Shown: positions 36,048 to 45,080 of the stretch, one piece after another
Position numbering within the stretch: position 1 is the first letter of the stretch
Layout: each line of letters begins with the position of its first letter
Source: JAIBCM01 sp041395165
GTDB lineage: Bacteria; Verrucomicrobiota; Verrucomicrobiia; JADLBR01; JAIBCM01
Direction: 5' to 3'
Length of the DNA stretch: 64,000 bases
Assembly: GCA_041395165.1 (NCBI GenBank)
Contig: JAWLBA010000004.1
Span: forward strand, 1-64,000
Position numbers and translations under genes: made by a program
Notes under the pieces: model-generated
What the model saw: the letters and a program-made list of their open reading frames with translations, nothing else
Told to the model about the DNA's origin: nothing
The model's database searches: none

Positions 36048-37816
36048 CTAAGCCACAACAATTAACTTAATCGACGTCGGCAAATGTCGAGCCACTTGCG
36101 TAATGACATTACCTTGAATTAAATTAATAATCGCCGCGCGATTCGAACTACCCATCACCAAAAAATCAACTCTAACGTGGATGCCACATCTAAAATCGTC
36201 TCAGAAGGATTACTGCTTTGGCTATACAACGTTCGCACCGCCACCTCATTACCAATCCCCTACCAGTTAAAAAACGACACGGCATAAGCGTCATCCTGCC
36301 AACGCCCACCAATATCCAGCGTCACCGCCACCTGCTTAATATAAAGCACAAATAAGCTCGCCCCTCTTAACTTAGCTTCATCCAAGGCAAACTGCACCGC
36401 CGGAGTCATCCCACGCGCAGCCACTAAAATCTTAGCTCCTCCTTCCATTGCTTGCACAACTTCTTCTCTTTCAGCCTCTGAAGAACTTAAGCCCAATTCC
36501 AATCCTGGCTGGGGTTCCACCGAAACCTCGACGCCCTGTTTGCGCGCCACATAACGCAATAAAAAGCCCATACTTAAAACCAAAACCATAAAAAATGTTG
36601 CCGAATGTTTGCTTATGGCAATCGTAACCCACACTGCAAATAAAACCAAAAACGTCATTAACATTACCACTCGTTCCCACCGTTTCATCGGTAAATTGCG
36701 ATTCACCCCACACGAAAATAAATTAATACAAATCGCCCCCACGACACCAATGGCATACAATGAAGCCAAATATTTCACCCCTTGATCAGGACTTGCCGAC
36801 TCTAAAACAATCACCGGCGCCACCATCGCTACAATCAATGGCACCCACGGCACACCAAAACGATTCAACTGCGTAAACGGTTTAGGCAACTCGCCATCAT
36901 GAGCTAACAAATACAAAATCGCAATCAACCCGCCTATGGCCGTATTCACCGCCGACAACAATAGCAGACCAAAAACAACACCCACAATCCAACCAAACCA
37001 AGGCCCTATCCACAGCTCGCCCATATAACGAAGTAAATTCGCTTCTTTCGCCATGGCTTCTTTCGGTAAAGCCATAGCTAGAAACCCCAACAACGCCGTC
37101 GCCACCGCTACTTCAATCAAAACAATCGTAATAGCCACCTTCGAAGTTCGATGCACCGAAGGTTTTTCCGGCGTACTACCGGGATCTAAACGCATCACCC
37201 CCGTCGTACTCGCAATTGCTTCCACACCAGACAAAGCTAAAATAATGCCCACAAAAGCCACCCAATTATGTACACCTCCCCCTTGCATCGGCTCAATCCG
37301 AATTTCATCCAAATGAAATAAACCCGCAACTAACAAAACAATCACTACAAACAACGTCGGAGCCGCCAACCAAATCGCAATTCCACCAGTATGTTTCGGC
37401 CCAAAAAAATTCAAAAACCCGACACCAAAAATTGCCAAAGTCGCAAACCGCTGCGCTTCATACGATTCAAACCCAAAATAATGAAACGCCTCAAAACAAC
37501 TCAGCGACGCCGTAATAATATAATCTGCCACCAGCATCAACGCCCCAATCACTGCAAGCTTTTGTGACAATCGCTGCGCCGAACTATAAACCCCACCCCC
37601 CGTAGGAAAATATTTACAAACCCAAACATAATTCAAGCCCACAATCGCCGTCAAAGCCGCTACTGCCAAAAAATGAGGTAATGCCGTATAACCCAAAATC
37701 GCAAACCCAATCCCAATCACATACGCTTTGCTCGTTCCCCAATCACCATAAAGCAAAGCGGCTGCCCGCGCCCAACCCACGTTGCGCGGACGACCTACCT
37801 TATTTAACTCCATCAT
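36048..37816 (-). pseudogene. APC-type amino acid permease fused to a universal stress domain, C-terminus broken
   Basis: The first about 440 residues form a 12-helix amino acid/polyamine permease of the APC superfamily (GIGFAILGYTALPHFLAVAA start, many helices). A UspA-like cytoplasmic domain follows (ILVAARGMTPAVQFALDEAK). The frame hits TAG at 36260-36262 after FFNW; the same frame then reads on with sensible Usp sequence (GIGNEVAVRTLYSQSSNPSE), needs one added base near 36160 (TLGVDFLVMGSSNRAA) and ends at TAG 36048 after SIKLIVVA. So the ancestral gene had a full Usp ending. The transport part is intact; substrate unknown. Confidence 0.8.
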
Positions 37817-37909
37817 TACATCCCCACTCTAAAAGAGTTTTCCAACAAAACTCAAACAGGAAATTTTTCTCACTACGTCAAACGACGTATTTCCAAACCG
37901 GAAAAAATA

Positions 37910-37915
37910 TATAAT
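37910..37915 (+). promoter_or_regulatory. Candidate -10 box before the secreted repeat protein gene
   Basis: TATAAT lies 10 bases before the start codon at 37925. No good -35 box is found at 17 bases, but an inverted repeat ACGTC-AAAC-GACGT (37875-37888) sits in that position and could be an operator. The short leader means a nearly leaderless mRNA if used. Confidence 0.35.
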
Positions 37916-37924
37916 ATAGCAATA

Positions 37925-39175
37925 ATGAAAATCCAAATTAGCCTTTTACTTCTTTTTACCGCCCTCTGCCAATCGACATGGAGCGCAATCAATGACAACT
38001 TTGCAAACCGCATTCCGCTCATAGGTCTTCCAGTTACAGCTCAACTCATAACCAATACCGATGCCACCGTTGAAGCTGGCGAACCTCAACATGCAGGTCT
38101 CGCTGACACCACCAACTCCGTCTGGTGGACCTGGACAGCGCCTGCTGATGGCGATTACGCTTTTTTAACCTTTGGCAGCGATTTCGACACGGTGCTTGCA
38201 CTCTATGAAGGAAACGCCGTTAACATGCTAACACCTCTCGCCTCAAATAATGATGCCAATTTAGGTGGCACCAACATCGTTAAACGCAGCTATCTTCATC
38301 TTAATCTAACCAATAGCCAAACTGTCCAAATCGCAGTATCAGGCACGGGCCCTGACAAAAGTAATAAAGGTGAAATCAAACTACAAATTGCCTCACGCCC
38401 GATTAATGACGATTTTGCCAATGCTCAACTTCTTTCCGGCGCCACACTTACCACAAACGCCACTACCCTCGGCGCCTCCAAAGAATCGAGCGAACCTCAA
38501 CTTCAACCCACCGCCCCCGGCAACGCTTCAATCTGGTGGCAATGGACGCCCCCTACCAACGGCTCTTATGTCGTCTCCACAGAAGGCACAAGTTTTGACT
38601 CGCTCTTAGGCGTTTACATCGGCAACTCACTCAACGCACTCACACAAATCCTGCGCGCCAACAACACCAGCTCCAATTTAAACGAAATCGCATCTTTCCA
38701 AGCCGACGCCAACACAACTTATTTTATTACCGTCGACGGAAATGGCCCACTGCAATTCGGCAACGTCGCTCTTAGCATTTATCCCGGAACCGTCGAAAAT
38801 TTTGTCGACCCCGCTTTACTGGGATTAGAAATTTCAATCCGCGCCCCTAAGCAAGATGGTAAAACTTATAAAAAACGCGCTGGACGTGGCGTTCGAGCCC
38901 GAGCCAAATTCGTAGACACCACCGGCACCAACACGATCAAAAAAATTGAATACGCCGTCGTCAGCGGCACCAATTTAACCACCGGCACCATTCCTGACAC
39001 TTTCATCAGCTTCGAAAAAGTTAAAATTCGTAAAAAAGGTAAAGTGGCCCGCGGTCGCACCACCATCGCATCCAACCTCCCCAGCGGCGAAGTTCGCTTG
39101 GAAGTGCGCGCCGTGATCAACGACACCAACACCACCAGCACCATGAAACGAACATTCAATTTGATTCGAAAGTAG
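37925..39175 (+). CDS. Secreted protein with two beta-sandwich repeats
   Basis: A 416-residue protein with signal peptide (IQISLLLLFTALCQSTWS). Two related units follow, each opening ND-N/D-FAN (residues 22 and 159) and carrying an SVWWTWTAP / SIWWQWTPP core and FDTVLALYEG / FDSLLGVYIG. This resembles the pre-peptidase C-terminal-like domains that are abundant in verrucomicrobial and planctomycetal exported proteins. A basic C-terminal domain (KTYKKRAGRGVRARAKF) completes it. No enzymatic domain. Probably an outer-surface or matrix protein; binding partner unknown. Ends 20 bases inside the convergent MauE gene. Confidence 0.65.
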   Translation: MKIQISLLLLFTALCQSTWSAINDNFANRIPLIGLPVTAQLITNTDATVEAGEPQHAGLADTTNSVWWTWTAPADGDYAFLTFGSDFDTVLALYEGNAVNMLTPLASNNDANLGGTNIVKRSYLHLNLTNSQTVQIAVSGTGPDKSNKGEIKLQIASRPINDDFANAQLLSGATLTTNATTLGASKESSEPQLQPTAPGNASIWWQWTPPTNGSYVVSTEGTSFDSLLGVYIGNSLNALTQILRANNTSSNLNEIASFQADANTTYFITVDGNGPLQFGNVALSIYPGTVENFVDPALLGLEISIRAPKQDGKTYKKRAGRGVRARAKFVDTTGTNTIKKIEYAVVSGTNLTTGTIPDTFISFEKVKIRKKGKVARGRTTIASNLPSGEVRLEVRAVINDTNTTSTMKRTFNLIRK

Positions 39176-39605
39176 AAACCTTCTTTTTCCATCCAGCCCA
39201 ATAACACCCAAGCGCGATAGCTAACAACAAGCTATTGCGCACCACCATCGCTTGCGCTGTTTTTCCTAAAAAATTGAGCGCGCCAAAACAACTGCATTCT
39301 ATCGCAATTCCCCGATAAATAGCCGACCCCAAAGCCCCCAAAAAAATGACCAATAAAAAACTAGCCGCCAAAGCGCCAACCCGTCGCCCCATCACCAATA
39401 ACAAACCCGTGAAAACTTCAAAAAGAGTCAAACCCATCGCCAATCCAGGCAATAAAAATTCCGGTAACAAATGATAAGCCTTCATTGCCTTCACCAATTC
39501 CCAAGGCGTTTGCCATTTCATTACCCCTGCTAACAAAAAAACAACTCCCAAAAAAAATTGTCCTACCCGTAGCACTTTCGCACACCAAAATTCCTGATTC
39601 TTCAT
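39156..39605 (-). CDS. MauE/DoxX-family membrane protein
   Basis: A 149-residue protein with four membrane helices and the motif ECSCFGALN, as in MauE, the protein thought to support disulfide formation for methylamine dehydrogenase, and related DoxX-like redox proteins. The start at 39605 (KNQEFWC) overlaps the stop of the rhodanese gene by ATGA; an earlier start at 39644 adds a Gly-rich stretch and is rejected. Pairing with a membrane-anchored rhodanese suggests a periplasmic thiol or sulfur function. Confidence 0.75.
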   Translation of the reverse strand: MKNQEFWCAKVLRVGQFFLGVVFLLAGVMKWQTPWELVKAMKAYHLLPEFLLPGLAMGLTLFEVFTGLLLVMGRRVGALAASFLLVIFLGALGSAIYRGIAIECSCFGALNFLGKTAQAMVVRNSLLLAIALGCYWAGWKKKVSTFESN

Positions 39606-40114
39606 CGCTCCACCTCCTGCCCCGATTTCTCCCACATTTCCCAACCCTCCGTAAAAACCATAACCTGACTCACTCCCAACCCTAATAGCTTTCCCGCAAC
39701 AATCCGACTATCCTCACAATCCGCTCCAGAACAATAAACCGCAACCTTCCGCTCCGCCAAACCCGACATTTTCAGATTTAACCTTTTCCAATCTTCCTCA
39801 AATTGACGCCTCGCCAAATTTAATGCTCCCGGCACATGACCCATCTCATAAAACCCACTATCCCTCGCATCCAAAATCACCACATTTGGATTTTTTACAA
39901 ATGTCAAAAACTCCGCTAAATTCAATCCGCGAATTTCACTCGATATTTTCTTTTCTTGCAATGGCTCAACCAAAGCTTGATGCCATCGGGGAAAATAACG
40001 CTGCCCAACTTGCACCAAAGCAAAACCTAAACCGCAAGCAACCGCCCCCATGATTAAAACCCGAAGACAATCTTTGAAAAAAATTTTTCTACCCACACAA
40101 AAAACCTGATTCAT
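39602..40114 (-). CDS. Membrane-anchored rhodanese-like protein
   Basis: One membrane helix (residues 19-36, VLIMGAVACGLGFALVQV) and a C-terminal rhodanese domain: VVILDARDSGFYEMGHVPGA and the active-site loop VYCSGADCEDS with the catalytic Cys. It would carry persulfide sulfur on the outer face of the membrane. Coupled to the MauE-like gene downstream and 3 bases after the nucleosidase-like gene upstream. A typical pair in this phylum; substrate unknown. Confidence 0.8.
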   Translation of the reverse strand: MNQVFCVGRKIFFKDCLRVLIMGAVACGLGFALVQVGQRYFPRWHQALVEPLQEKKISSEIRGLNLAEFLTFVKNPNVVILDARDSGFYEMGHVPGALNLARRQFEEDWKRLNLKMSGLAERKVAVYCSGADCEDSRIVAGKLLGLGVSQVMVFTEGWEMWEKSGQEVER

Positions 40115-40117
40115 ATC

Positions 40118-40903
40118 TCATTTTGCATTTAACAATTTCTTGAGTGAAGGATAAGAATCAGGCGAATTCGGATTCGGCGGCAAATTCGTAATCAACTGCA
40201 CCACCCGATCCCCTCCTTCGCCCTTATATTTTTCAACAAATTTTTTAAAATCTTCACTCGCCGAATCATCCGCCAAATCGCTCACCACCCGCAAAGCAAT
40301 ATGTGGCACAGCATAACTCTCCAACACCGACAACAAACCAAACAAATTCATATCCACCGCTTGCGCTTGCGTGCTATCACGCAACTCATTCCTAAACCGT
40401 TCCGAAGCAATAAACGCCTCACCCGAAGCCACCGTAATTTTTTTCAATCCATTTTCCAAAACCATTTCCTTCACCCAACCCGGAAAAGGCAAAACAAACT
40501 CTGCTCGCTCGCCGCGTTGAAATGCCGAACCCGTTTGAGTCCCCTTTTGATAAGCCACGACATTCGTTACTAAACACCATTGCCCCACCTTCAAATCGTC
40601 TACTAACGCCCCAATTGGCCCCAGCGAAATCGCCAAATCGCAACGAAACCGGCTCAACAACGCCTGCGCCGAAATCGCGCTCTCGACCACTCCCGCACCC
40701 ATTTTCACACCGTAAACCTGATGCGCTCCCAGCCGCACCGTTTCAATCGTTCGATTCCCCACTTTAGTCGCACCGTTCACCGATTGAGCCTGCGCCTTGA
40801 TTTGATCCCAATCCCGTTCCAAAGCATAAAACACCGCAATCTCATCCGCCCAAATCCGCCAACTTAAAAACAATCCAACACTAAGAATAAGCGTCAATTT
40901 CAC
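40118..40903 (-). CDS. Nucleoside phosphorylase/nucleosidase-fold protein with signal peptide
   Basis: A 261-residue protein with an N-terminal signal (LILSVGLFLSWRIWA) and a PNP/MTA-nucleosidase-like fold: IAVFYALERDW start, MGAGVVESAISAQALL, LGPIGALVDDLKVGQW, and AVDMNLFGLLSVLES, which stands where MTA/SAH nucleosidases have VDMESAA. The last Glu of that motif is replaced by Asn-Leu, so substrate binding may differ. Export of a nucleosidase-fold protein is unusual; it might cleave nucleosides in the periplasm. Same strand and spacing as the rhodanese-MauE pair, so likely one operon. Confidence 0.72.
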   Translation of the reverse strand: MKLTLILSVGLFLSWRIWADEIAVFYALERDWDQIKAQAQSVNGATKVGNRTIETVRLGAHQVYGVKMGAGVVESAISAQALLSRFRCDLAISLGPIGALVDDLKVGQWCLVTNVVAYQKGTQTGSAFQRGERAEFVLPFPGWVKEMVLENGLKKITVASGEAFIASERFRNELRDSTQAQAVDMNLFGLLSVLESYAVPHIALRVVSDLADDSASEDFKKFVEKYKGEGGDRVVQLITNLPPNPNSPDSYPSLKKLLNAK

Positions 40904-40984
40904 ATCTTAATTTTAAACGATTTTCTGCAGGAGTAAAGCCAAGCTAAAAACCGTCAGCATTCGAAGGCCATTATTTAAAAATCT

Positions 40985-41055
40985 GCCAGAGGGGAGATTT
41001 GAACTCCCGACCAAGGGCTTATGAGTCCCCTGCTCTACCACTGAGCTACCCTGGC
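40985..41055 (-). tRNA. tRNA-Met (CAU anticodon)
   Basis: The minus strand folds into a complete 71-base cloverleaf: acceptor GCCAGGG with CTCTGGC (one G-U pair), D arm GCTC-GAGC, anticodon loop CTCATAA (anticodon CAT) and T arm GGGAG-TTCAAAT-CTCCC. No encoded CCA. The first pair G-C fits elongator Met; a tRNA-Ile2 with lysidine-modified CAU cannot be excluded. It stands between recG and the nucleosidase-like gene. Confidence 0.93.
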
Positions 41056-41142
41056 TCTGGTTTTTTCTTAGAATAATAAACCTTCTGCGTAAAACAAATT
41101 TTTATATTCTAGTTACGAGTTACCAATCACCAGTCACTTACC

Positions 41143-43212
41143 TCACGCCTGATCCACCCATTTACGACGTTGACCTTGCAATAAATTTTTAATGCGCCGT
41201 TTCAACTCTTTATTTTCTGGATTGCTCAAGTGCGGATCCTGTTCCACCGTCTCACGAGCGAAAGCTTGCGCTTTACGAATCAAATCCCAGTCCGTCACCA
41301 AATTACCTAATCGAAACGGCGCTACACCACTTTGCCGTTTTCCTAAAACATCCCCCACTCCTCGCAACTCCAAGTCGGCTTCCGCAATTTTAAAACCATC
41401 CTGAGTTTTTTCCAAAATTTTTAATCGCTCCCAACTTTCAGTATTTTTCGCCTGACTCACTAAAATACAATAAGACGTATGAGAACCGCGTCCAATGCGA
41501 CCCCGGAGTTGATGCAATTGCGCCAAACCAAAACGTTCCGCATTTTCAATAATCATTACCGAAGCATTGGGCACATCCACACCTACCTCAATAACAGTTG
41601 TAGCAACTAAAACAGAAATTTCACCCTCCCGAAACTCTTCCATTAACAATTCTTTTTCCTGAGGTTTCAATTTACCATGTAATGCCACTACGGGATAAGG
41701 TGCCAATTGTTTCTGCAAGGTTTCGACCTGTTTTTTAACCGTTTTCAAAATTTTCTCGTCACCCTCTTCAATCGCAGGATAAACAATATAAACCTGTCTC
41801 CCCTGCTCACATTGCGCACGCGCAAAATCCCAAATCTTTTTCAAGGCCTCTTCTGATCGCAATGCCGTGATCATTTTGCCGCGACCCTTCGGCAATTCAT
41901 CAATCACCGAAACATCCAAATCGCCATACACCGTTAGCCCTAACGTTCGAGGAATCGGCGTCGCTGTCATCACCAGCACATGAGGCGATTCTCCTTTCGC
42001 ACGCAAACGAGCGCGTTGTTCCACGCCAAATTTATGTTGCTCATCAATCACAATTAATCCCAGATTTTCCAAGCGCACCTTTTCCTGAAATAAAGCATGC
42101 GTTCCAACCCAAATTTGCGGCTTAAAAAAATCGCCTGATTGCGTTTTTTTATTTCCTGTCATCAAACCAATCGTCAATCCCATTCCTTTCAAAAGTCGGC
42201 GCAAGGTTAAGAAATGTTGATTCGCAAGAATATCCGTAGGCGCCATGAATGCCGCAGTAAATCTCGCCTCTACCGCTTGCAAAATTGCAAGAATCGCCAC
42301 CAAAGTTTTCCCAGAACCCACATCACCCTGCAACAAGCGATTCATGGGATGTTCTCGATTTAAATCCGCACTAATTTCCGCAAACACACGCTGCTGCGCC
42401 GCAGTCGGTGTAAACGGAAGCTCAGAAAGAAACTTAGGTATCAACTGCGAACTCGGAACAATCGCTTTTCCCAAAGCCACCTTATTCTTATGACGCCGCA
42501 ATGCCAAAAGACTTTGCCAAACATAAAATTCGTCAAAGGCCAAACGTTTTCTCCCTTTTTCGGCTTGCACAAAATTTTCCGGAAAATGAAGCTGCCAAAG
42601 ATTTTCATGCCACGATTTCCCTTCTCGAGCCATTGGCAACCATTCCTGACATTGCGAATCCAATTGTTTCAAGGCACGAAAAATAATGCTGCGATAAACG
42701 CGTTGCGACAAACCATGGGTTAAAGCATAAATCGGCACAATGCGCTCCATGTGCACTTGTTTTTCGGCATCATGATAAATCGGTTCCCATTCCGGCATAT
42801 CCAGCACCCAACGATTCCTAGCCTGTTTCAGTTTGCCGAAAACATATAAATCAACCGATTGCCCCTGCCATTGTTTGGCTAAATAAGGAACATTAAACCA
42901 ACGCAATTGCAAAGAGGTTGCCATTCCAATCGATGTTTTTGCCAGAACTTCAATAATCGACCGGCCTCCACGCAAACGGCGCACCTTTACATTTTTAAAA
43001 TGAACCGGAACCGCAAGCCATTGTCCTTCTTCCCACGGTTTATTGCTTACGTCCGTTGCATGAGATCGTCGATCCTCATAACGCCGCGGCTTAGTAAAAA
43101 AAAGGTCTTCCACTGTAAAAATATCAAGTATCTCAAAAAGCGCAGAACGCGTTGCACCGACAAAAGGCAACTGAATCAAAGGCGTGTGAAGTGTGTCAAA
43201 ACTAAGTTCCAA
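41143..43212 (-). CDS. recG: ATP-dependent DNA helicase RecG
   Basis: RecG reverses stalled forks and processes branched DNA. The 689-residue protein has the wedge OB domain (RSIIEVLAKTS), Walker A LLQGDVGSGKT, DEQH box IVIDEQHKFGVEQR, MTATPIPRTL, and the C-terminal VIEVGVDVPNASVM, RGRIGRG motifs. Length is normal. Divergently transcribed from lptC, with 20 bases between the start codons as called. Single gene; tRNA-Met follows. Confidence 0.96.
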   Translation of the reverse strand: MELSFDTLHTPLIQLPFVGATRSALFEILDIFTVEDLFFTKPRRYEDRRSHATDVSNKPWEEGQWLAVPVHFKNVKVRRLRGGRSIIEVLAKTSIGMATSLQLRWFNVPYLAKQWQGQSVDLYVFGKLKQARNRWVLDMPEWEPIYHDAEKQVHMERIVPIYALTHGLSQRVYRSIIFRALKQLDSQCQEWLPMAREGKSWHENLWQLHFPENFVQAEKGRKRLAFDEFYVWQSLLALRRHKNKVALGKAIVPSSQLIPKFLSELPFTPTAAQQRVFAEISADLNREHPMNRLLQGDVGSGKTLVAILAILQAVEARFTAAFMAPTDILANQHFLTLRRLLKGMGLTIGLMTGNKKTQSGDFFKPQIWVGTHALFQEKVRLENLGLIVIDEQHKFGVEQRARLRAKGESPHVLVMTATPIPRTLGLTVYGDLDVSVIDELPKGRGKMITALRSEEALKKIWDFARAQCEQGRQVYIVYPAIEEGDEKILKTVKKQVETLQKQLAPYPVVALHGKLKPQEKELLMEEFREGEISVLVATTVIEVGVDVPNASVMIIENAERFGLAQLHQLRGRIGRGSHTSYCILVSQAKNTESWERLKILEKTQDGFKIAEADLELRGVGDVLGKRQSGVAPFRLGNLVTDWDLIRKAQAFARETVEQDPHLSNPENKELKRRIKNLLQGQRRKWVDQA

Positions 43213-43232
43213 AGTGAAACAGGCTAAAAAAA

Positions 43233-43793
43233 ATGAATCGACTTCGCAACGACAATATCCTTGGTTCTTATCAAAAAATGAGTTATACTGTTAAAAAAAT
43301 GAAAAGTTGTAAATTGTGGTGGCTTAATTTCCGTGGAAAGTTTCAAAGCAAAAGTTTCTGGAATATCAGCTCTGTGCTGCTGGTTCTATTGAGTTTTATT
43401 TATCAATCCCAAAGTGATAGCGCCATGAGCTTAATGACACCCGGTTCAGTCATTAAAGGGTTTAAAATTCCTCGCTTTAATGAAAAAGGCGAAACTATTG
43501 CTCAACTCTCAGGCGAAAGCGCCAAAATTATGGATTCCGAACGCATTCTTATTCAAGACATGCACTATGAAACTTTGGAAAAAAATAAACCCCATTTCCA
43601 ATTTGAAGCGGAAAGTGGTGTTTTTCATCGCAAAGCGGAAATTCTAACCTCAAAAAAACGCGTGCACTTTTATCGAGACAACTTAAAAATTAATGGCACC
43701 GGTCTTGTATGGAATTTAAAAAATAATCAGTGTCGAATGGATTCGAATGTGGTTATGCTTATTCAAAATATGGAACAGGGATTAACACAGTAA
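43233..43793 (+). CDS. lptC: LptC-like LPS transport protein
   Basis: A 186-residue protein as called, with one membrane helix (about residues 45-60, ISSVLLVLLSFIYQSQ) followed by a periplasmic beta-jellyroll-like region (QLSGESAKIMDSERILIQDM, LTSKKRVHFYRDN). Together with lptA and lptB immediately downstream this fits LptC, the inner-membrane clamp that hands LPS to LptA. In-frame alternative starts at 43278 and 43299 would only shorten the cytoplasmic end; none has a ribosome site. The gene name rests partly on context. Confidence 0.72.
   Translation: MNRLRNDNILGSYQKMSYTVKKMKSCKLWWLNFRGKFQSKSFWNISSVLLVLLSFIYQSQSDSAMSLMTPGSVIKGFKIPRFNEKGETIAQLSGESAKIMDSERILIQDMHYETLEKNKPHFQFEAESGVFHRKAEILTSKKRVHFYRDNLKINGTGLVWNLKNNQCRMDSNVVMLIQNMEQGLTQ
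43261..43289 (+). promoter_or_regulatory. Candidate promoter for the lptC operon
   Basis: TTGGTT and TATACT are separated by exactly 17 bases. If used, transcription would begin around 43296, just before the third in-frame ATG of lptC (43299), which argues for that start. The match to the -35 consensus is moderate, so this is tentative. Confidence 0.35.
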
Positions 43794-43794
43794 C

Positions 43795-44328
43795 ATGAAA
43801 ACACTAAAAATATTTCAATTATGTTTAGCCACCAGTATCGTGTTGCTTGGAATATCTTTCCGTTTTTCCTGCCACGCCGCTCCTCCACCCGCGACACCGA
43901 CTAACACCAACGTCGTTACAGAAGTGACTTCCGACACGATGGATGCCAATCTAGAAAAAAACGAAGCGCTTTTTAAAGGGCATGTAGAAGTTAAAGACCC
44001 AACCTTTCGCATGACAGCAGACGAAATGACGGTTTACTTTCAGGAAAACACCAATAGCATCGAACGCATTCACGCCCGAGGCAACGTTCGCATCGACCAA
44101 AAAAATAAAAAAGCTGAGTCTCAAGAAGCCAATTATTTTGTAAAAGAAGCACGCATCGTCTTAACAGGAAATCCCAAAGTCCATGAAGAAGGAAAAACGT
44201 TAGAAGGCAAAATCATCACCTTCTTCCGAAACACACAAAAAACACAAGTGGAAGGACGCACCACCCTCGTTATCAGTGATCCGAGCTTTCTTCCCAACCC
44301 CAAATCGGATAATAATACGAACCAATAA
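43795..44328 (+). CDS. lptA: LptA/OstA-family periplasmic LPS transport protein
   Basis: A 177-residue protein with a signal peptide (IFQLCLATSIVLLGISFRFS) and one OstA domain (SDTMDANLEKNEALFKGHVE, TADEMTVYF, ARGNVRIDQKNKKAESQEAN). LptA forms the filament that carries LPS across the periplasm. It starts 1 base after the lptC stop and is followed by lptB, so the order lptC-lptA-lptB is complete. A Pro/Thr-rich linker follows the signal. Confidence 0.9.
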   Translation: MKTLKIFQLCLATSIVLLGISFRFSCHAAPPPATPTNTNVVTEVTSDTMDANLEKNEALFKGHVEVKDPTFRMTADEMTVYFQENTNSIERIHARGNVRIDQKNKKAESQEANYFVKEARIVLTGNPKVHEEGKTLEGKIITFFRNTQKTQVEGRTTLVISDPSFLPNPKSDNNTNQ

Positions 44329-44332
44329 ATTT

Positions 44333-45055
44333 ATGGAATTGTTGCAAGCGAAAGATCTGCAAAAGAGTTACGATGGTCGCAGAGTGGTCAATCATGTCGA
44401 TATCACCGTCGATTCAGGAGAAATTGTAGGATTACTCGGCCCCAATGGCGCAGGTAAAACAACCAGCTTTTACATGATTGTGGGATTGGTAGCACCAAGT
44501 GGCGGATCCGTCTATTTTAAAGGCAAAGACATCACCCAAACCCCCATGCATCGACGCGCTCGTATGGGCATGGGTTATCTCTCACAAGAACCCTCTGTTT
44601 TCCGCAAACTTTCCGTGGAGGATAACATGAAAGCCATCGCTGAAACCCTACATATTCCACCGAAAGAAAGAAAAGACACCTGCGATCGCCTCTTAACCGA
44701 ACTCGGTTTAAACCACGTGCGACGCAGTATAGCTTTTACGCTAAGTGGCGGTGAACGACGTCGTCTAGAAATCGCTCGCGCTTTGATCACGCATCCCACT
44801 TTTCTCTTGCTAGATGAACCCTTCAGTGGAGTGGATCCCAAAGCTGTTAATGACGTTCAAGACATTATCCTGGATGTGCAAAAAAAAGGATTAGGTATAT
44901 TAATTACCGATCATAACGTGCGCGAAACGCTAACCGTTTGCCAAAGAGCCTATTTAATCTGTGAAGGAAAAGTCGAACGCGAAGGCACAAGCGAATTTTT
45001 AATTAACGACCCGATGAGCCGAGAACTTTATTTAGGACCTCGTTTTTCACTTTAA
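44333..45055 (+). CDS. lptB: LPS export ABC ATPase LptB
   Basis: ABC ATPase powering LPS extraction. Walker A GPNGAGKTT, Q-loop LSQEPSVFRKL, signature LSGGERRR, Walker B LLLDEPFSGVDP and the H-loop LITDHNVRETL, the last phrase being typical of LptB. I start at 44333 (MELLQAKDLQK); the frame is open further upstream but that overlaps lptA. The 240-residue length matches LptB. Membrane partners LptF/G are not in the window. Confidence 0.95.
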   Translation: MELLQAKDLQKSYDGRRVVNHVDITVDSGEIVGLLGPNGAGKTTSFYMIVGLVAPSGGSVYFKGKDITQTPMHRRARMGMGYLSQEPSVFRKLSVEDNMKAIAETLHIPPKERKDTCDRLLTELGLNHVRRSIAFTLSGGERRRLEIARALITHPTFLLLDEPFSGVDPKAVNDVQDIILDVQKKGLGILITDHNVRETLTVCQRAYLICEGKVEREGTSEFLINDPMSRELYLGPRFSL

Positions 45056-45080
45056 AAAATCAATAACCCTTAACCGCCTC

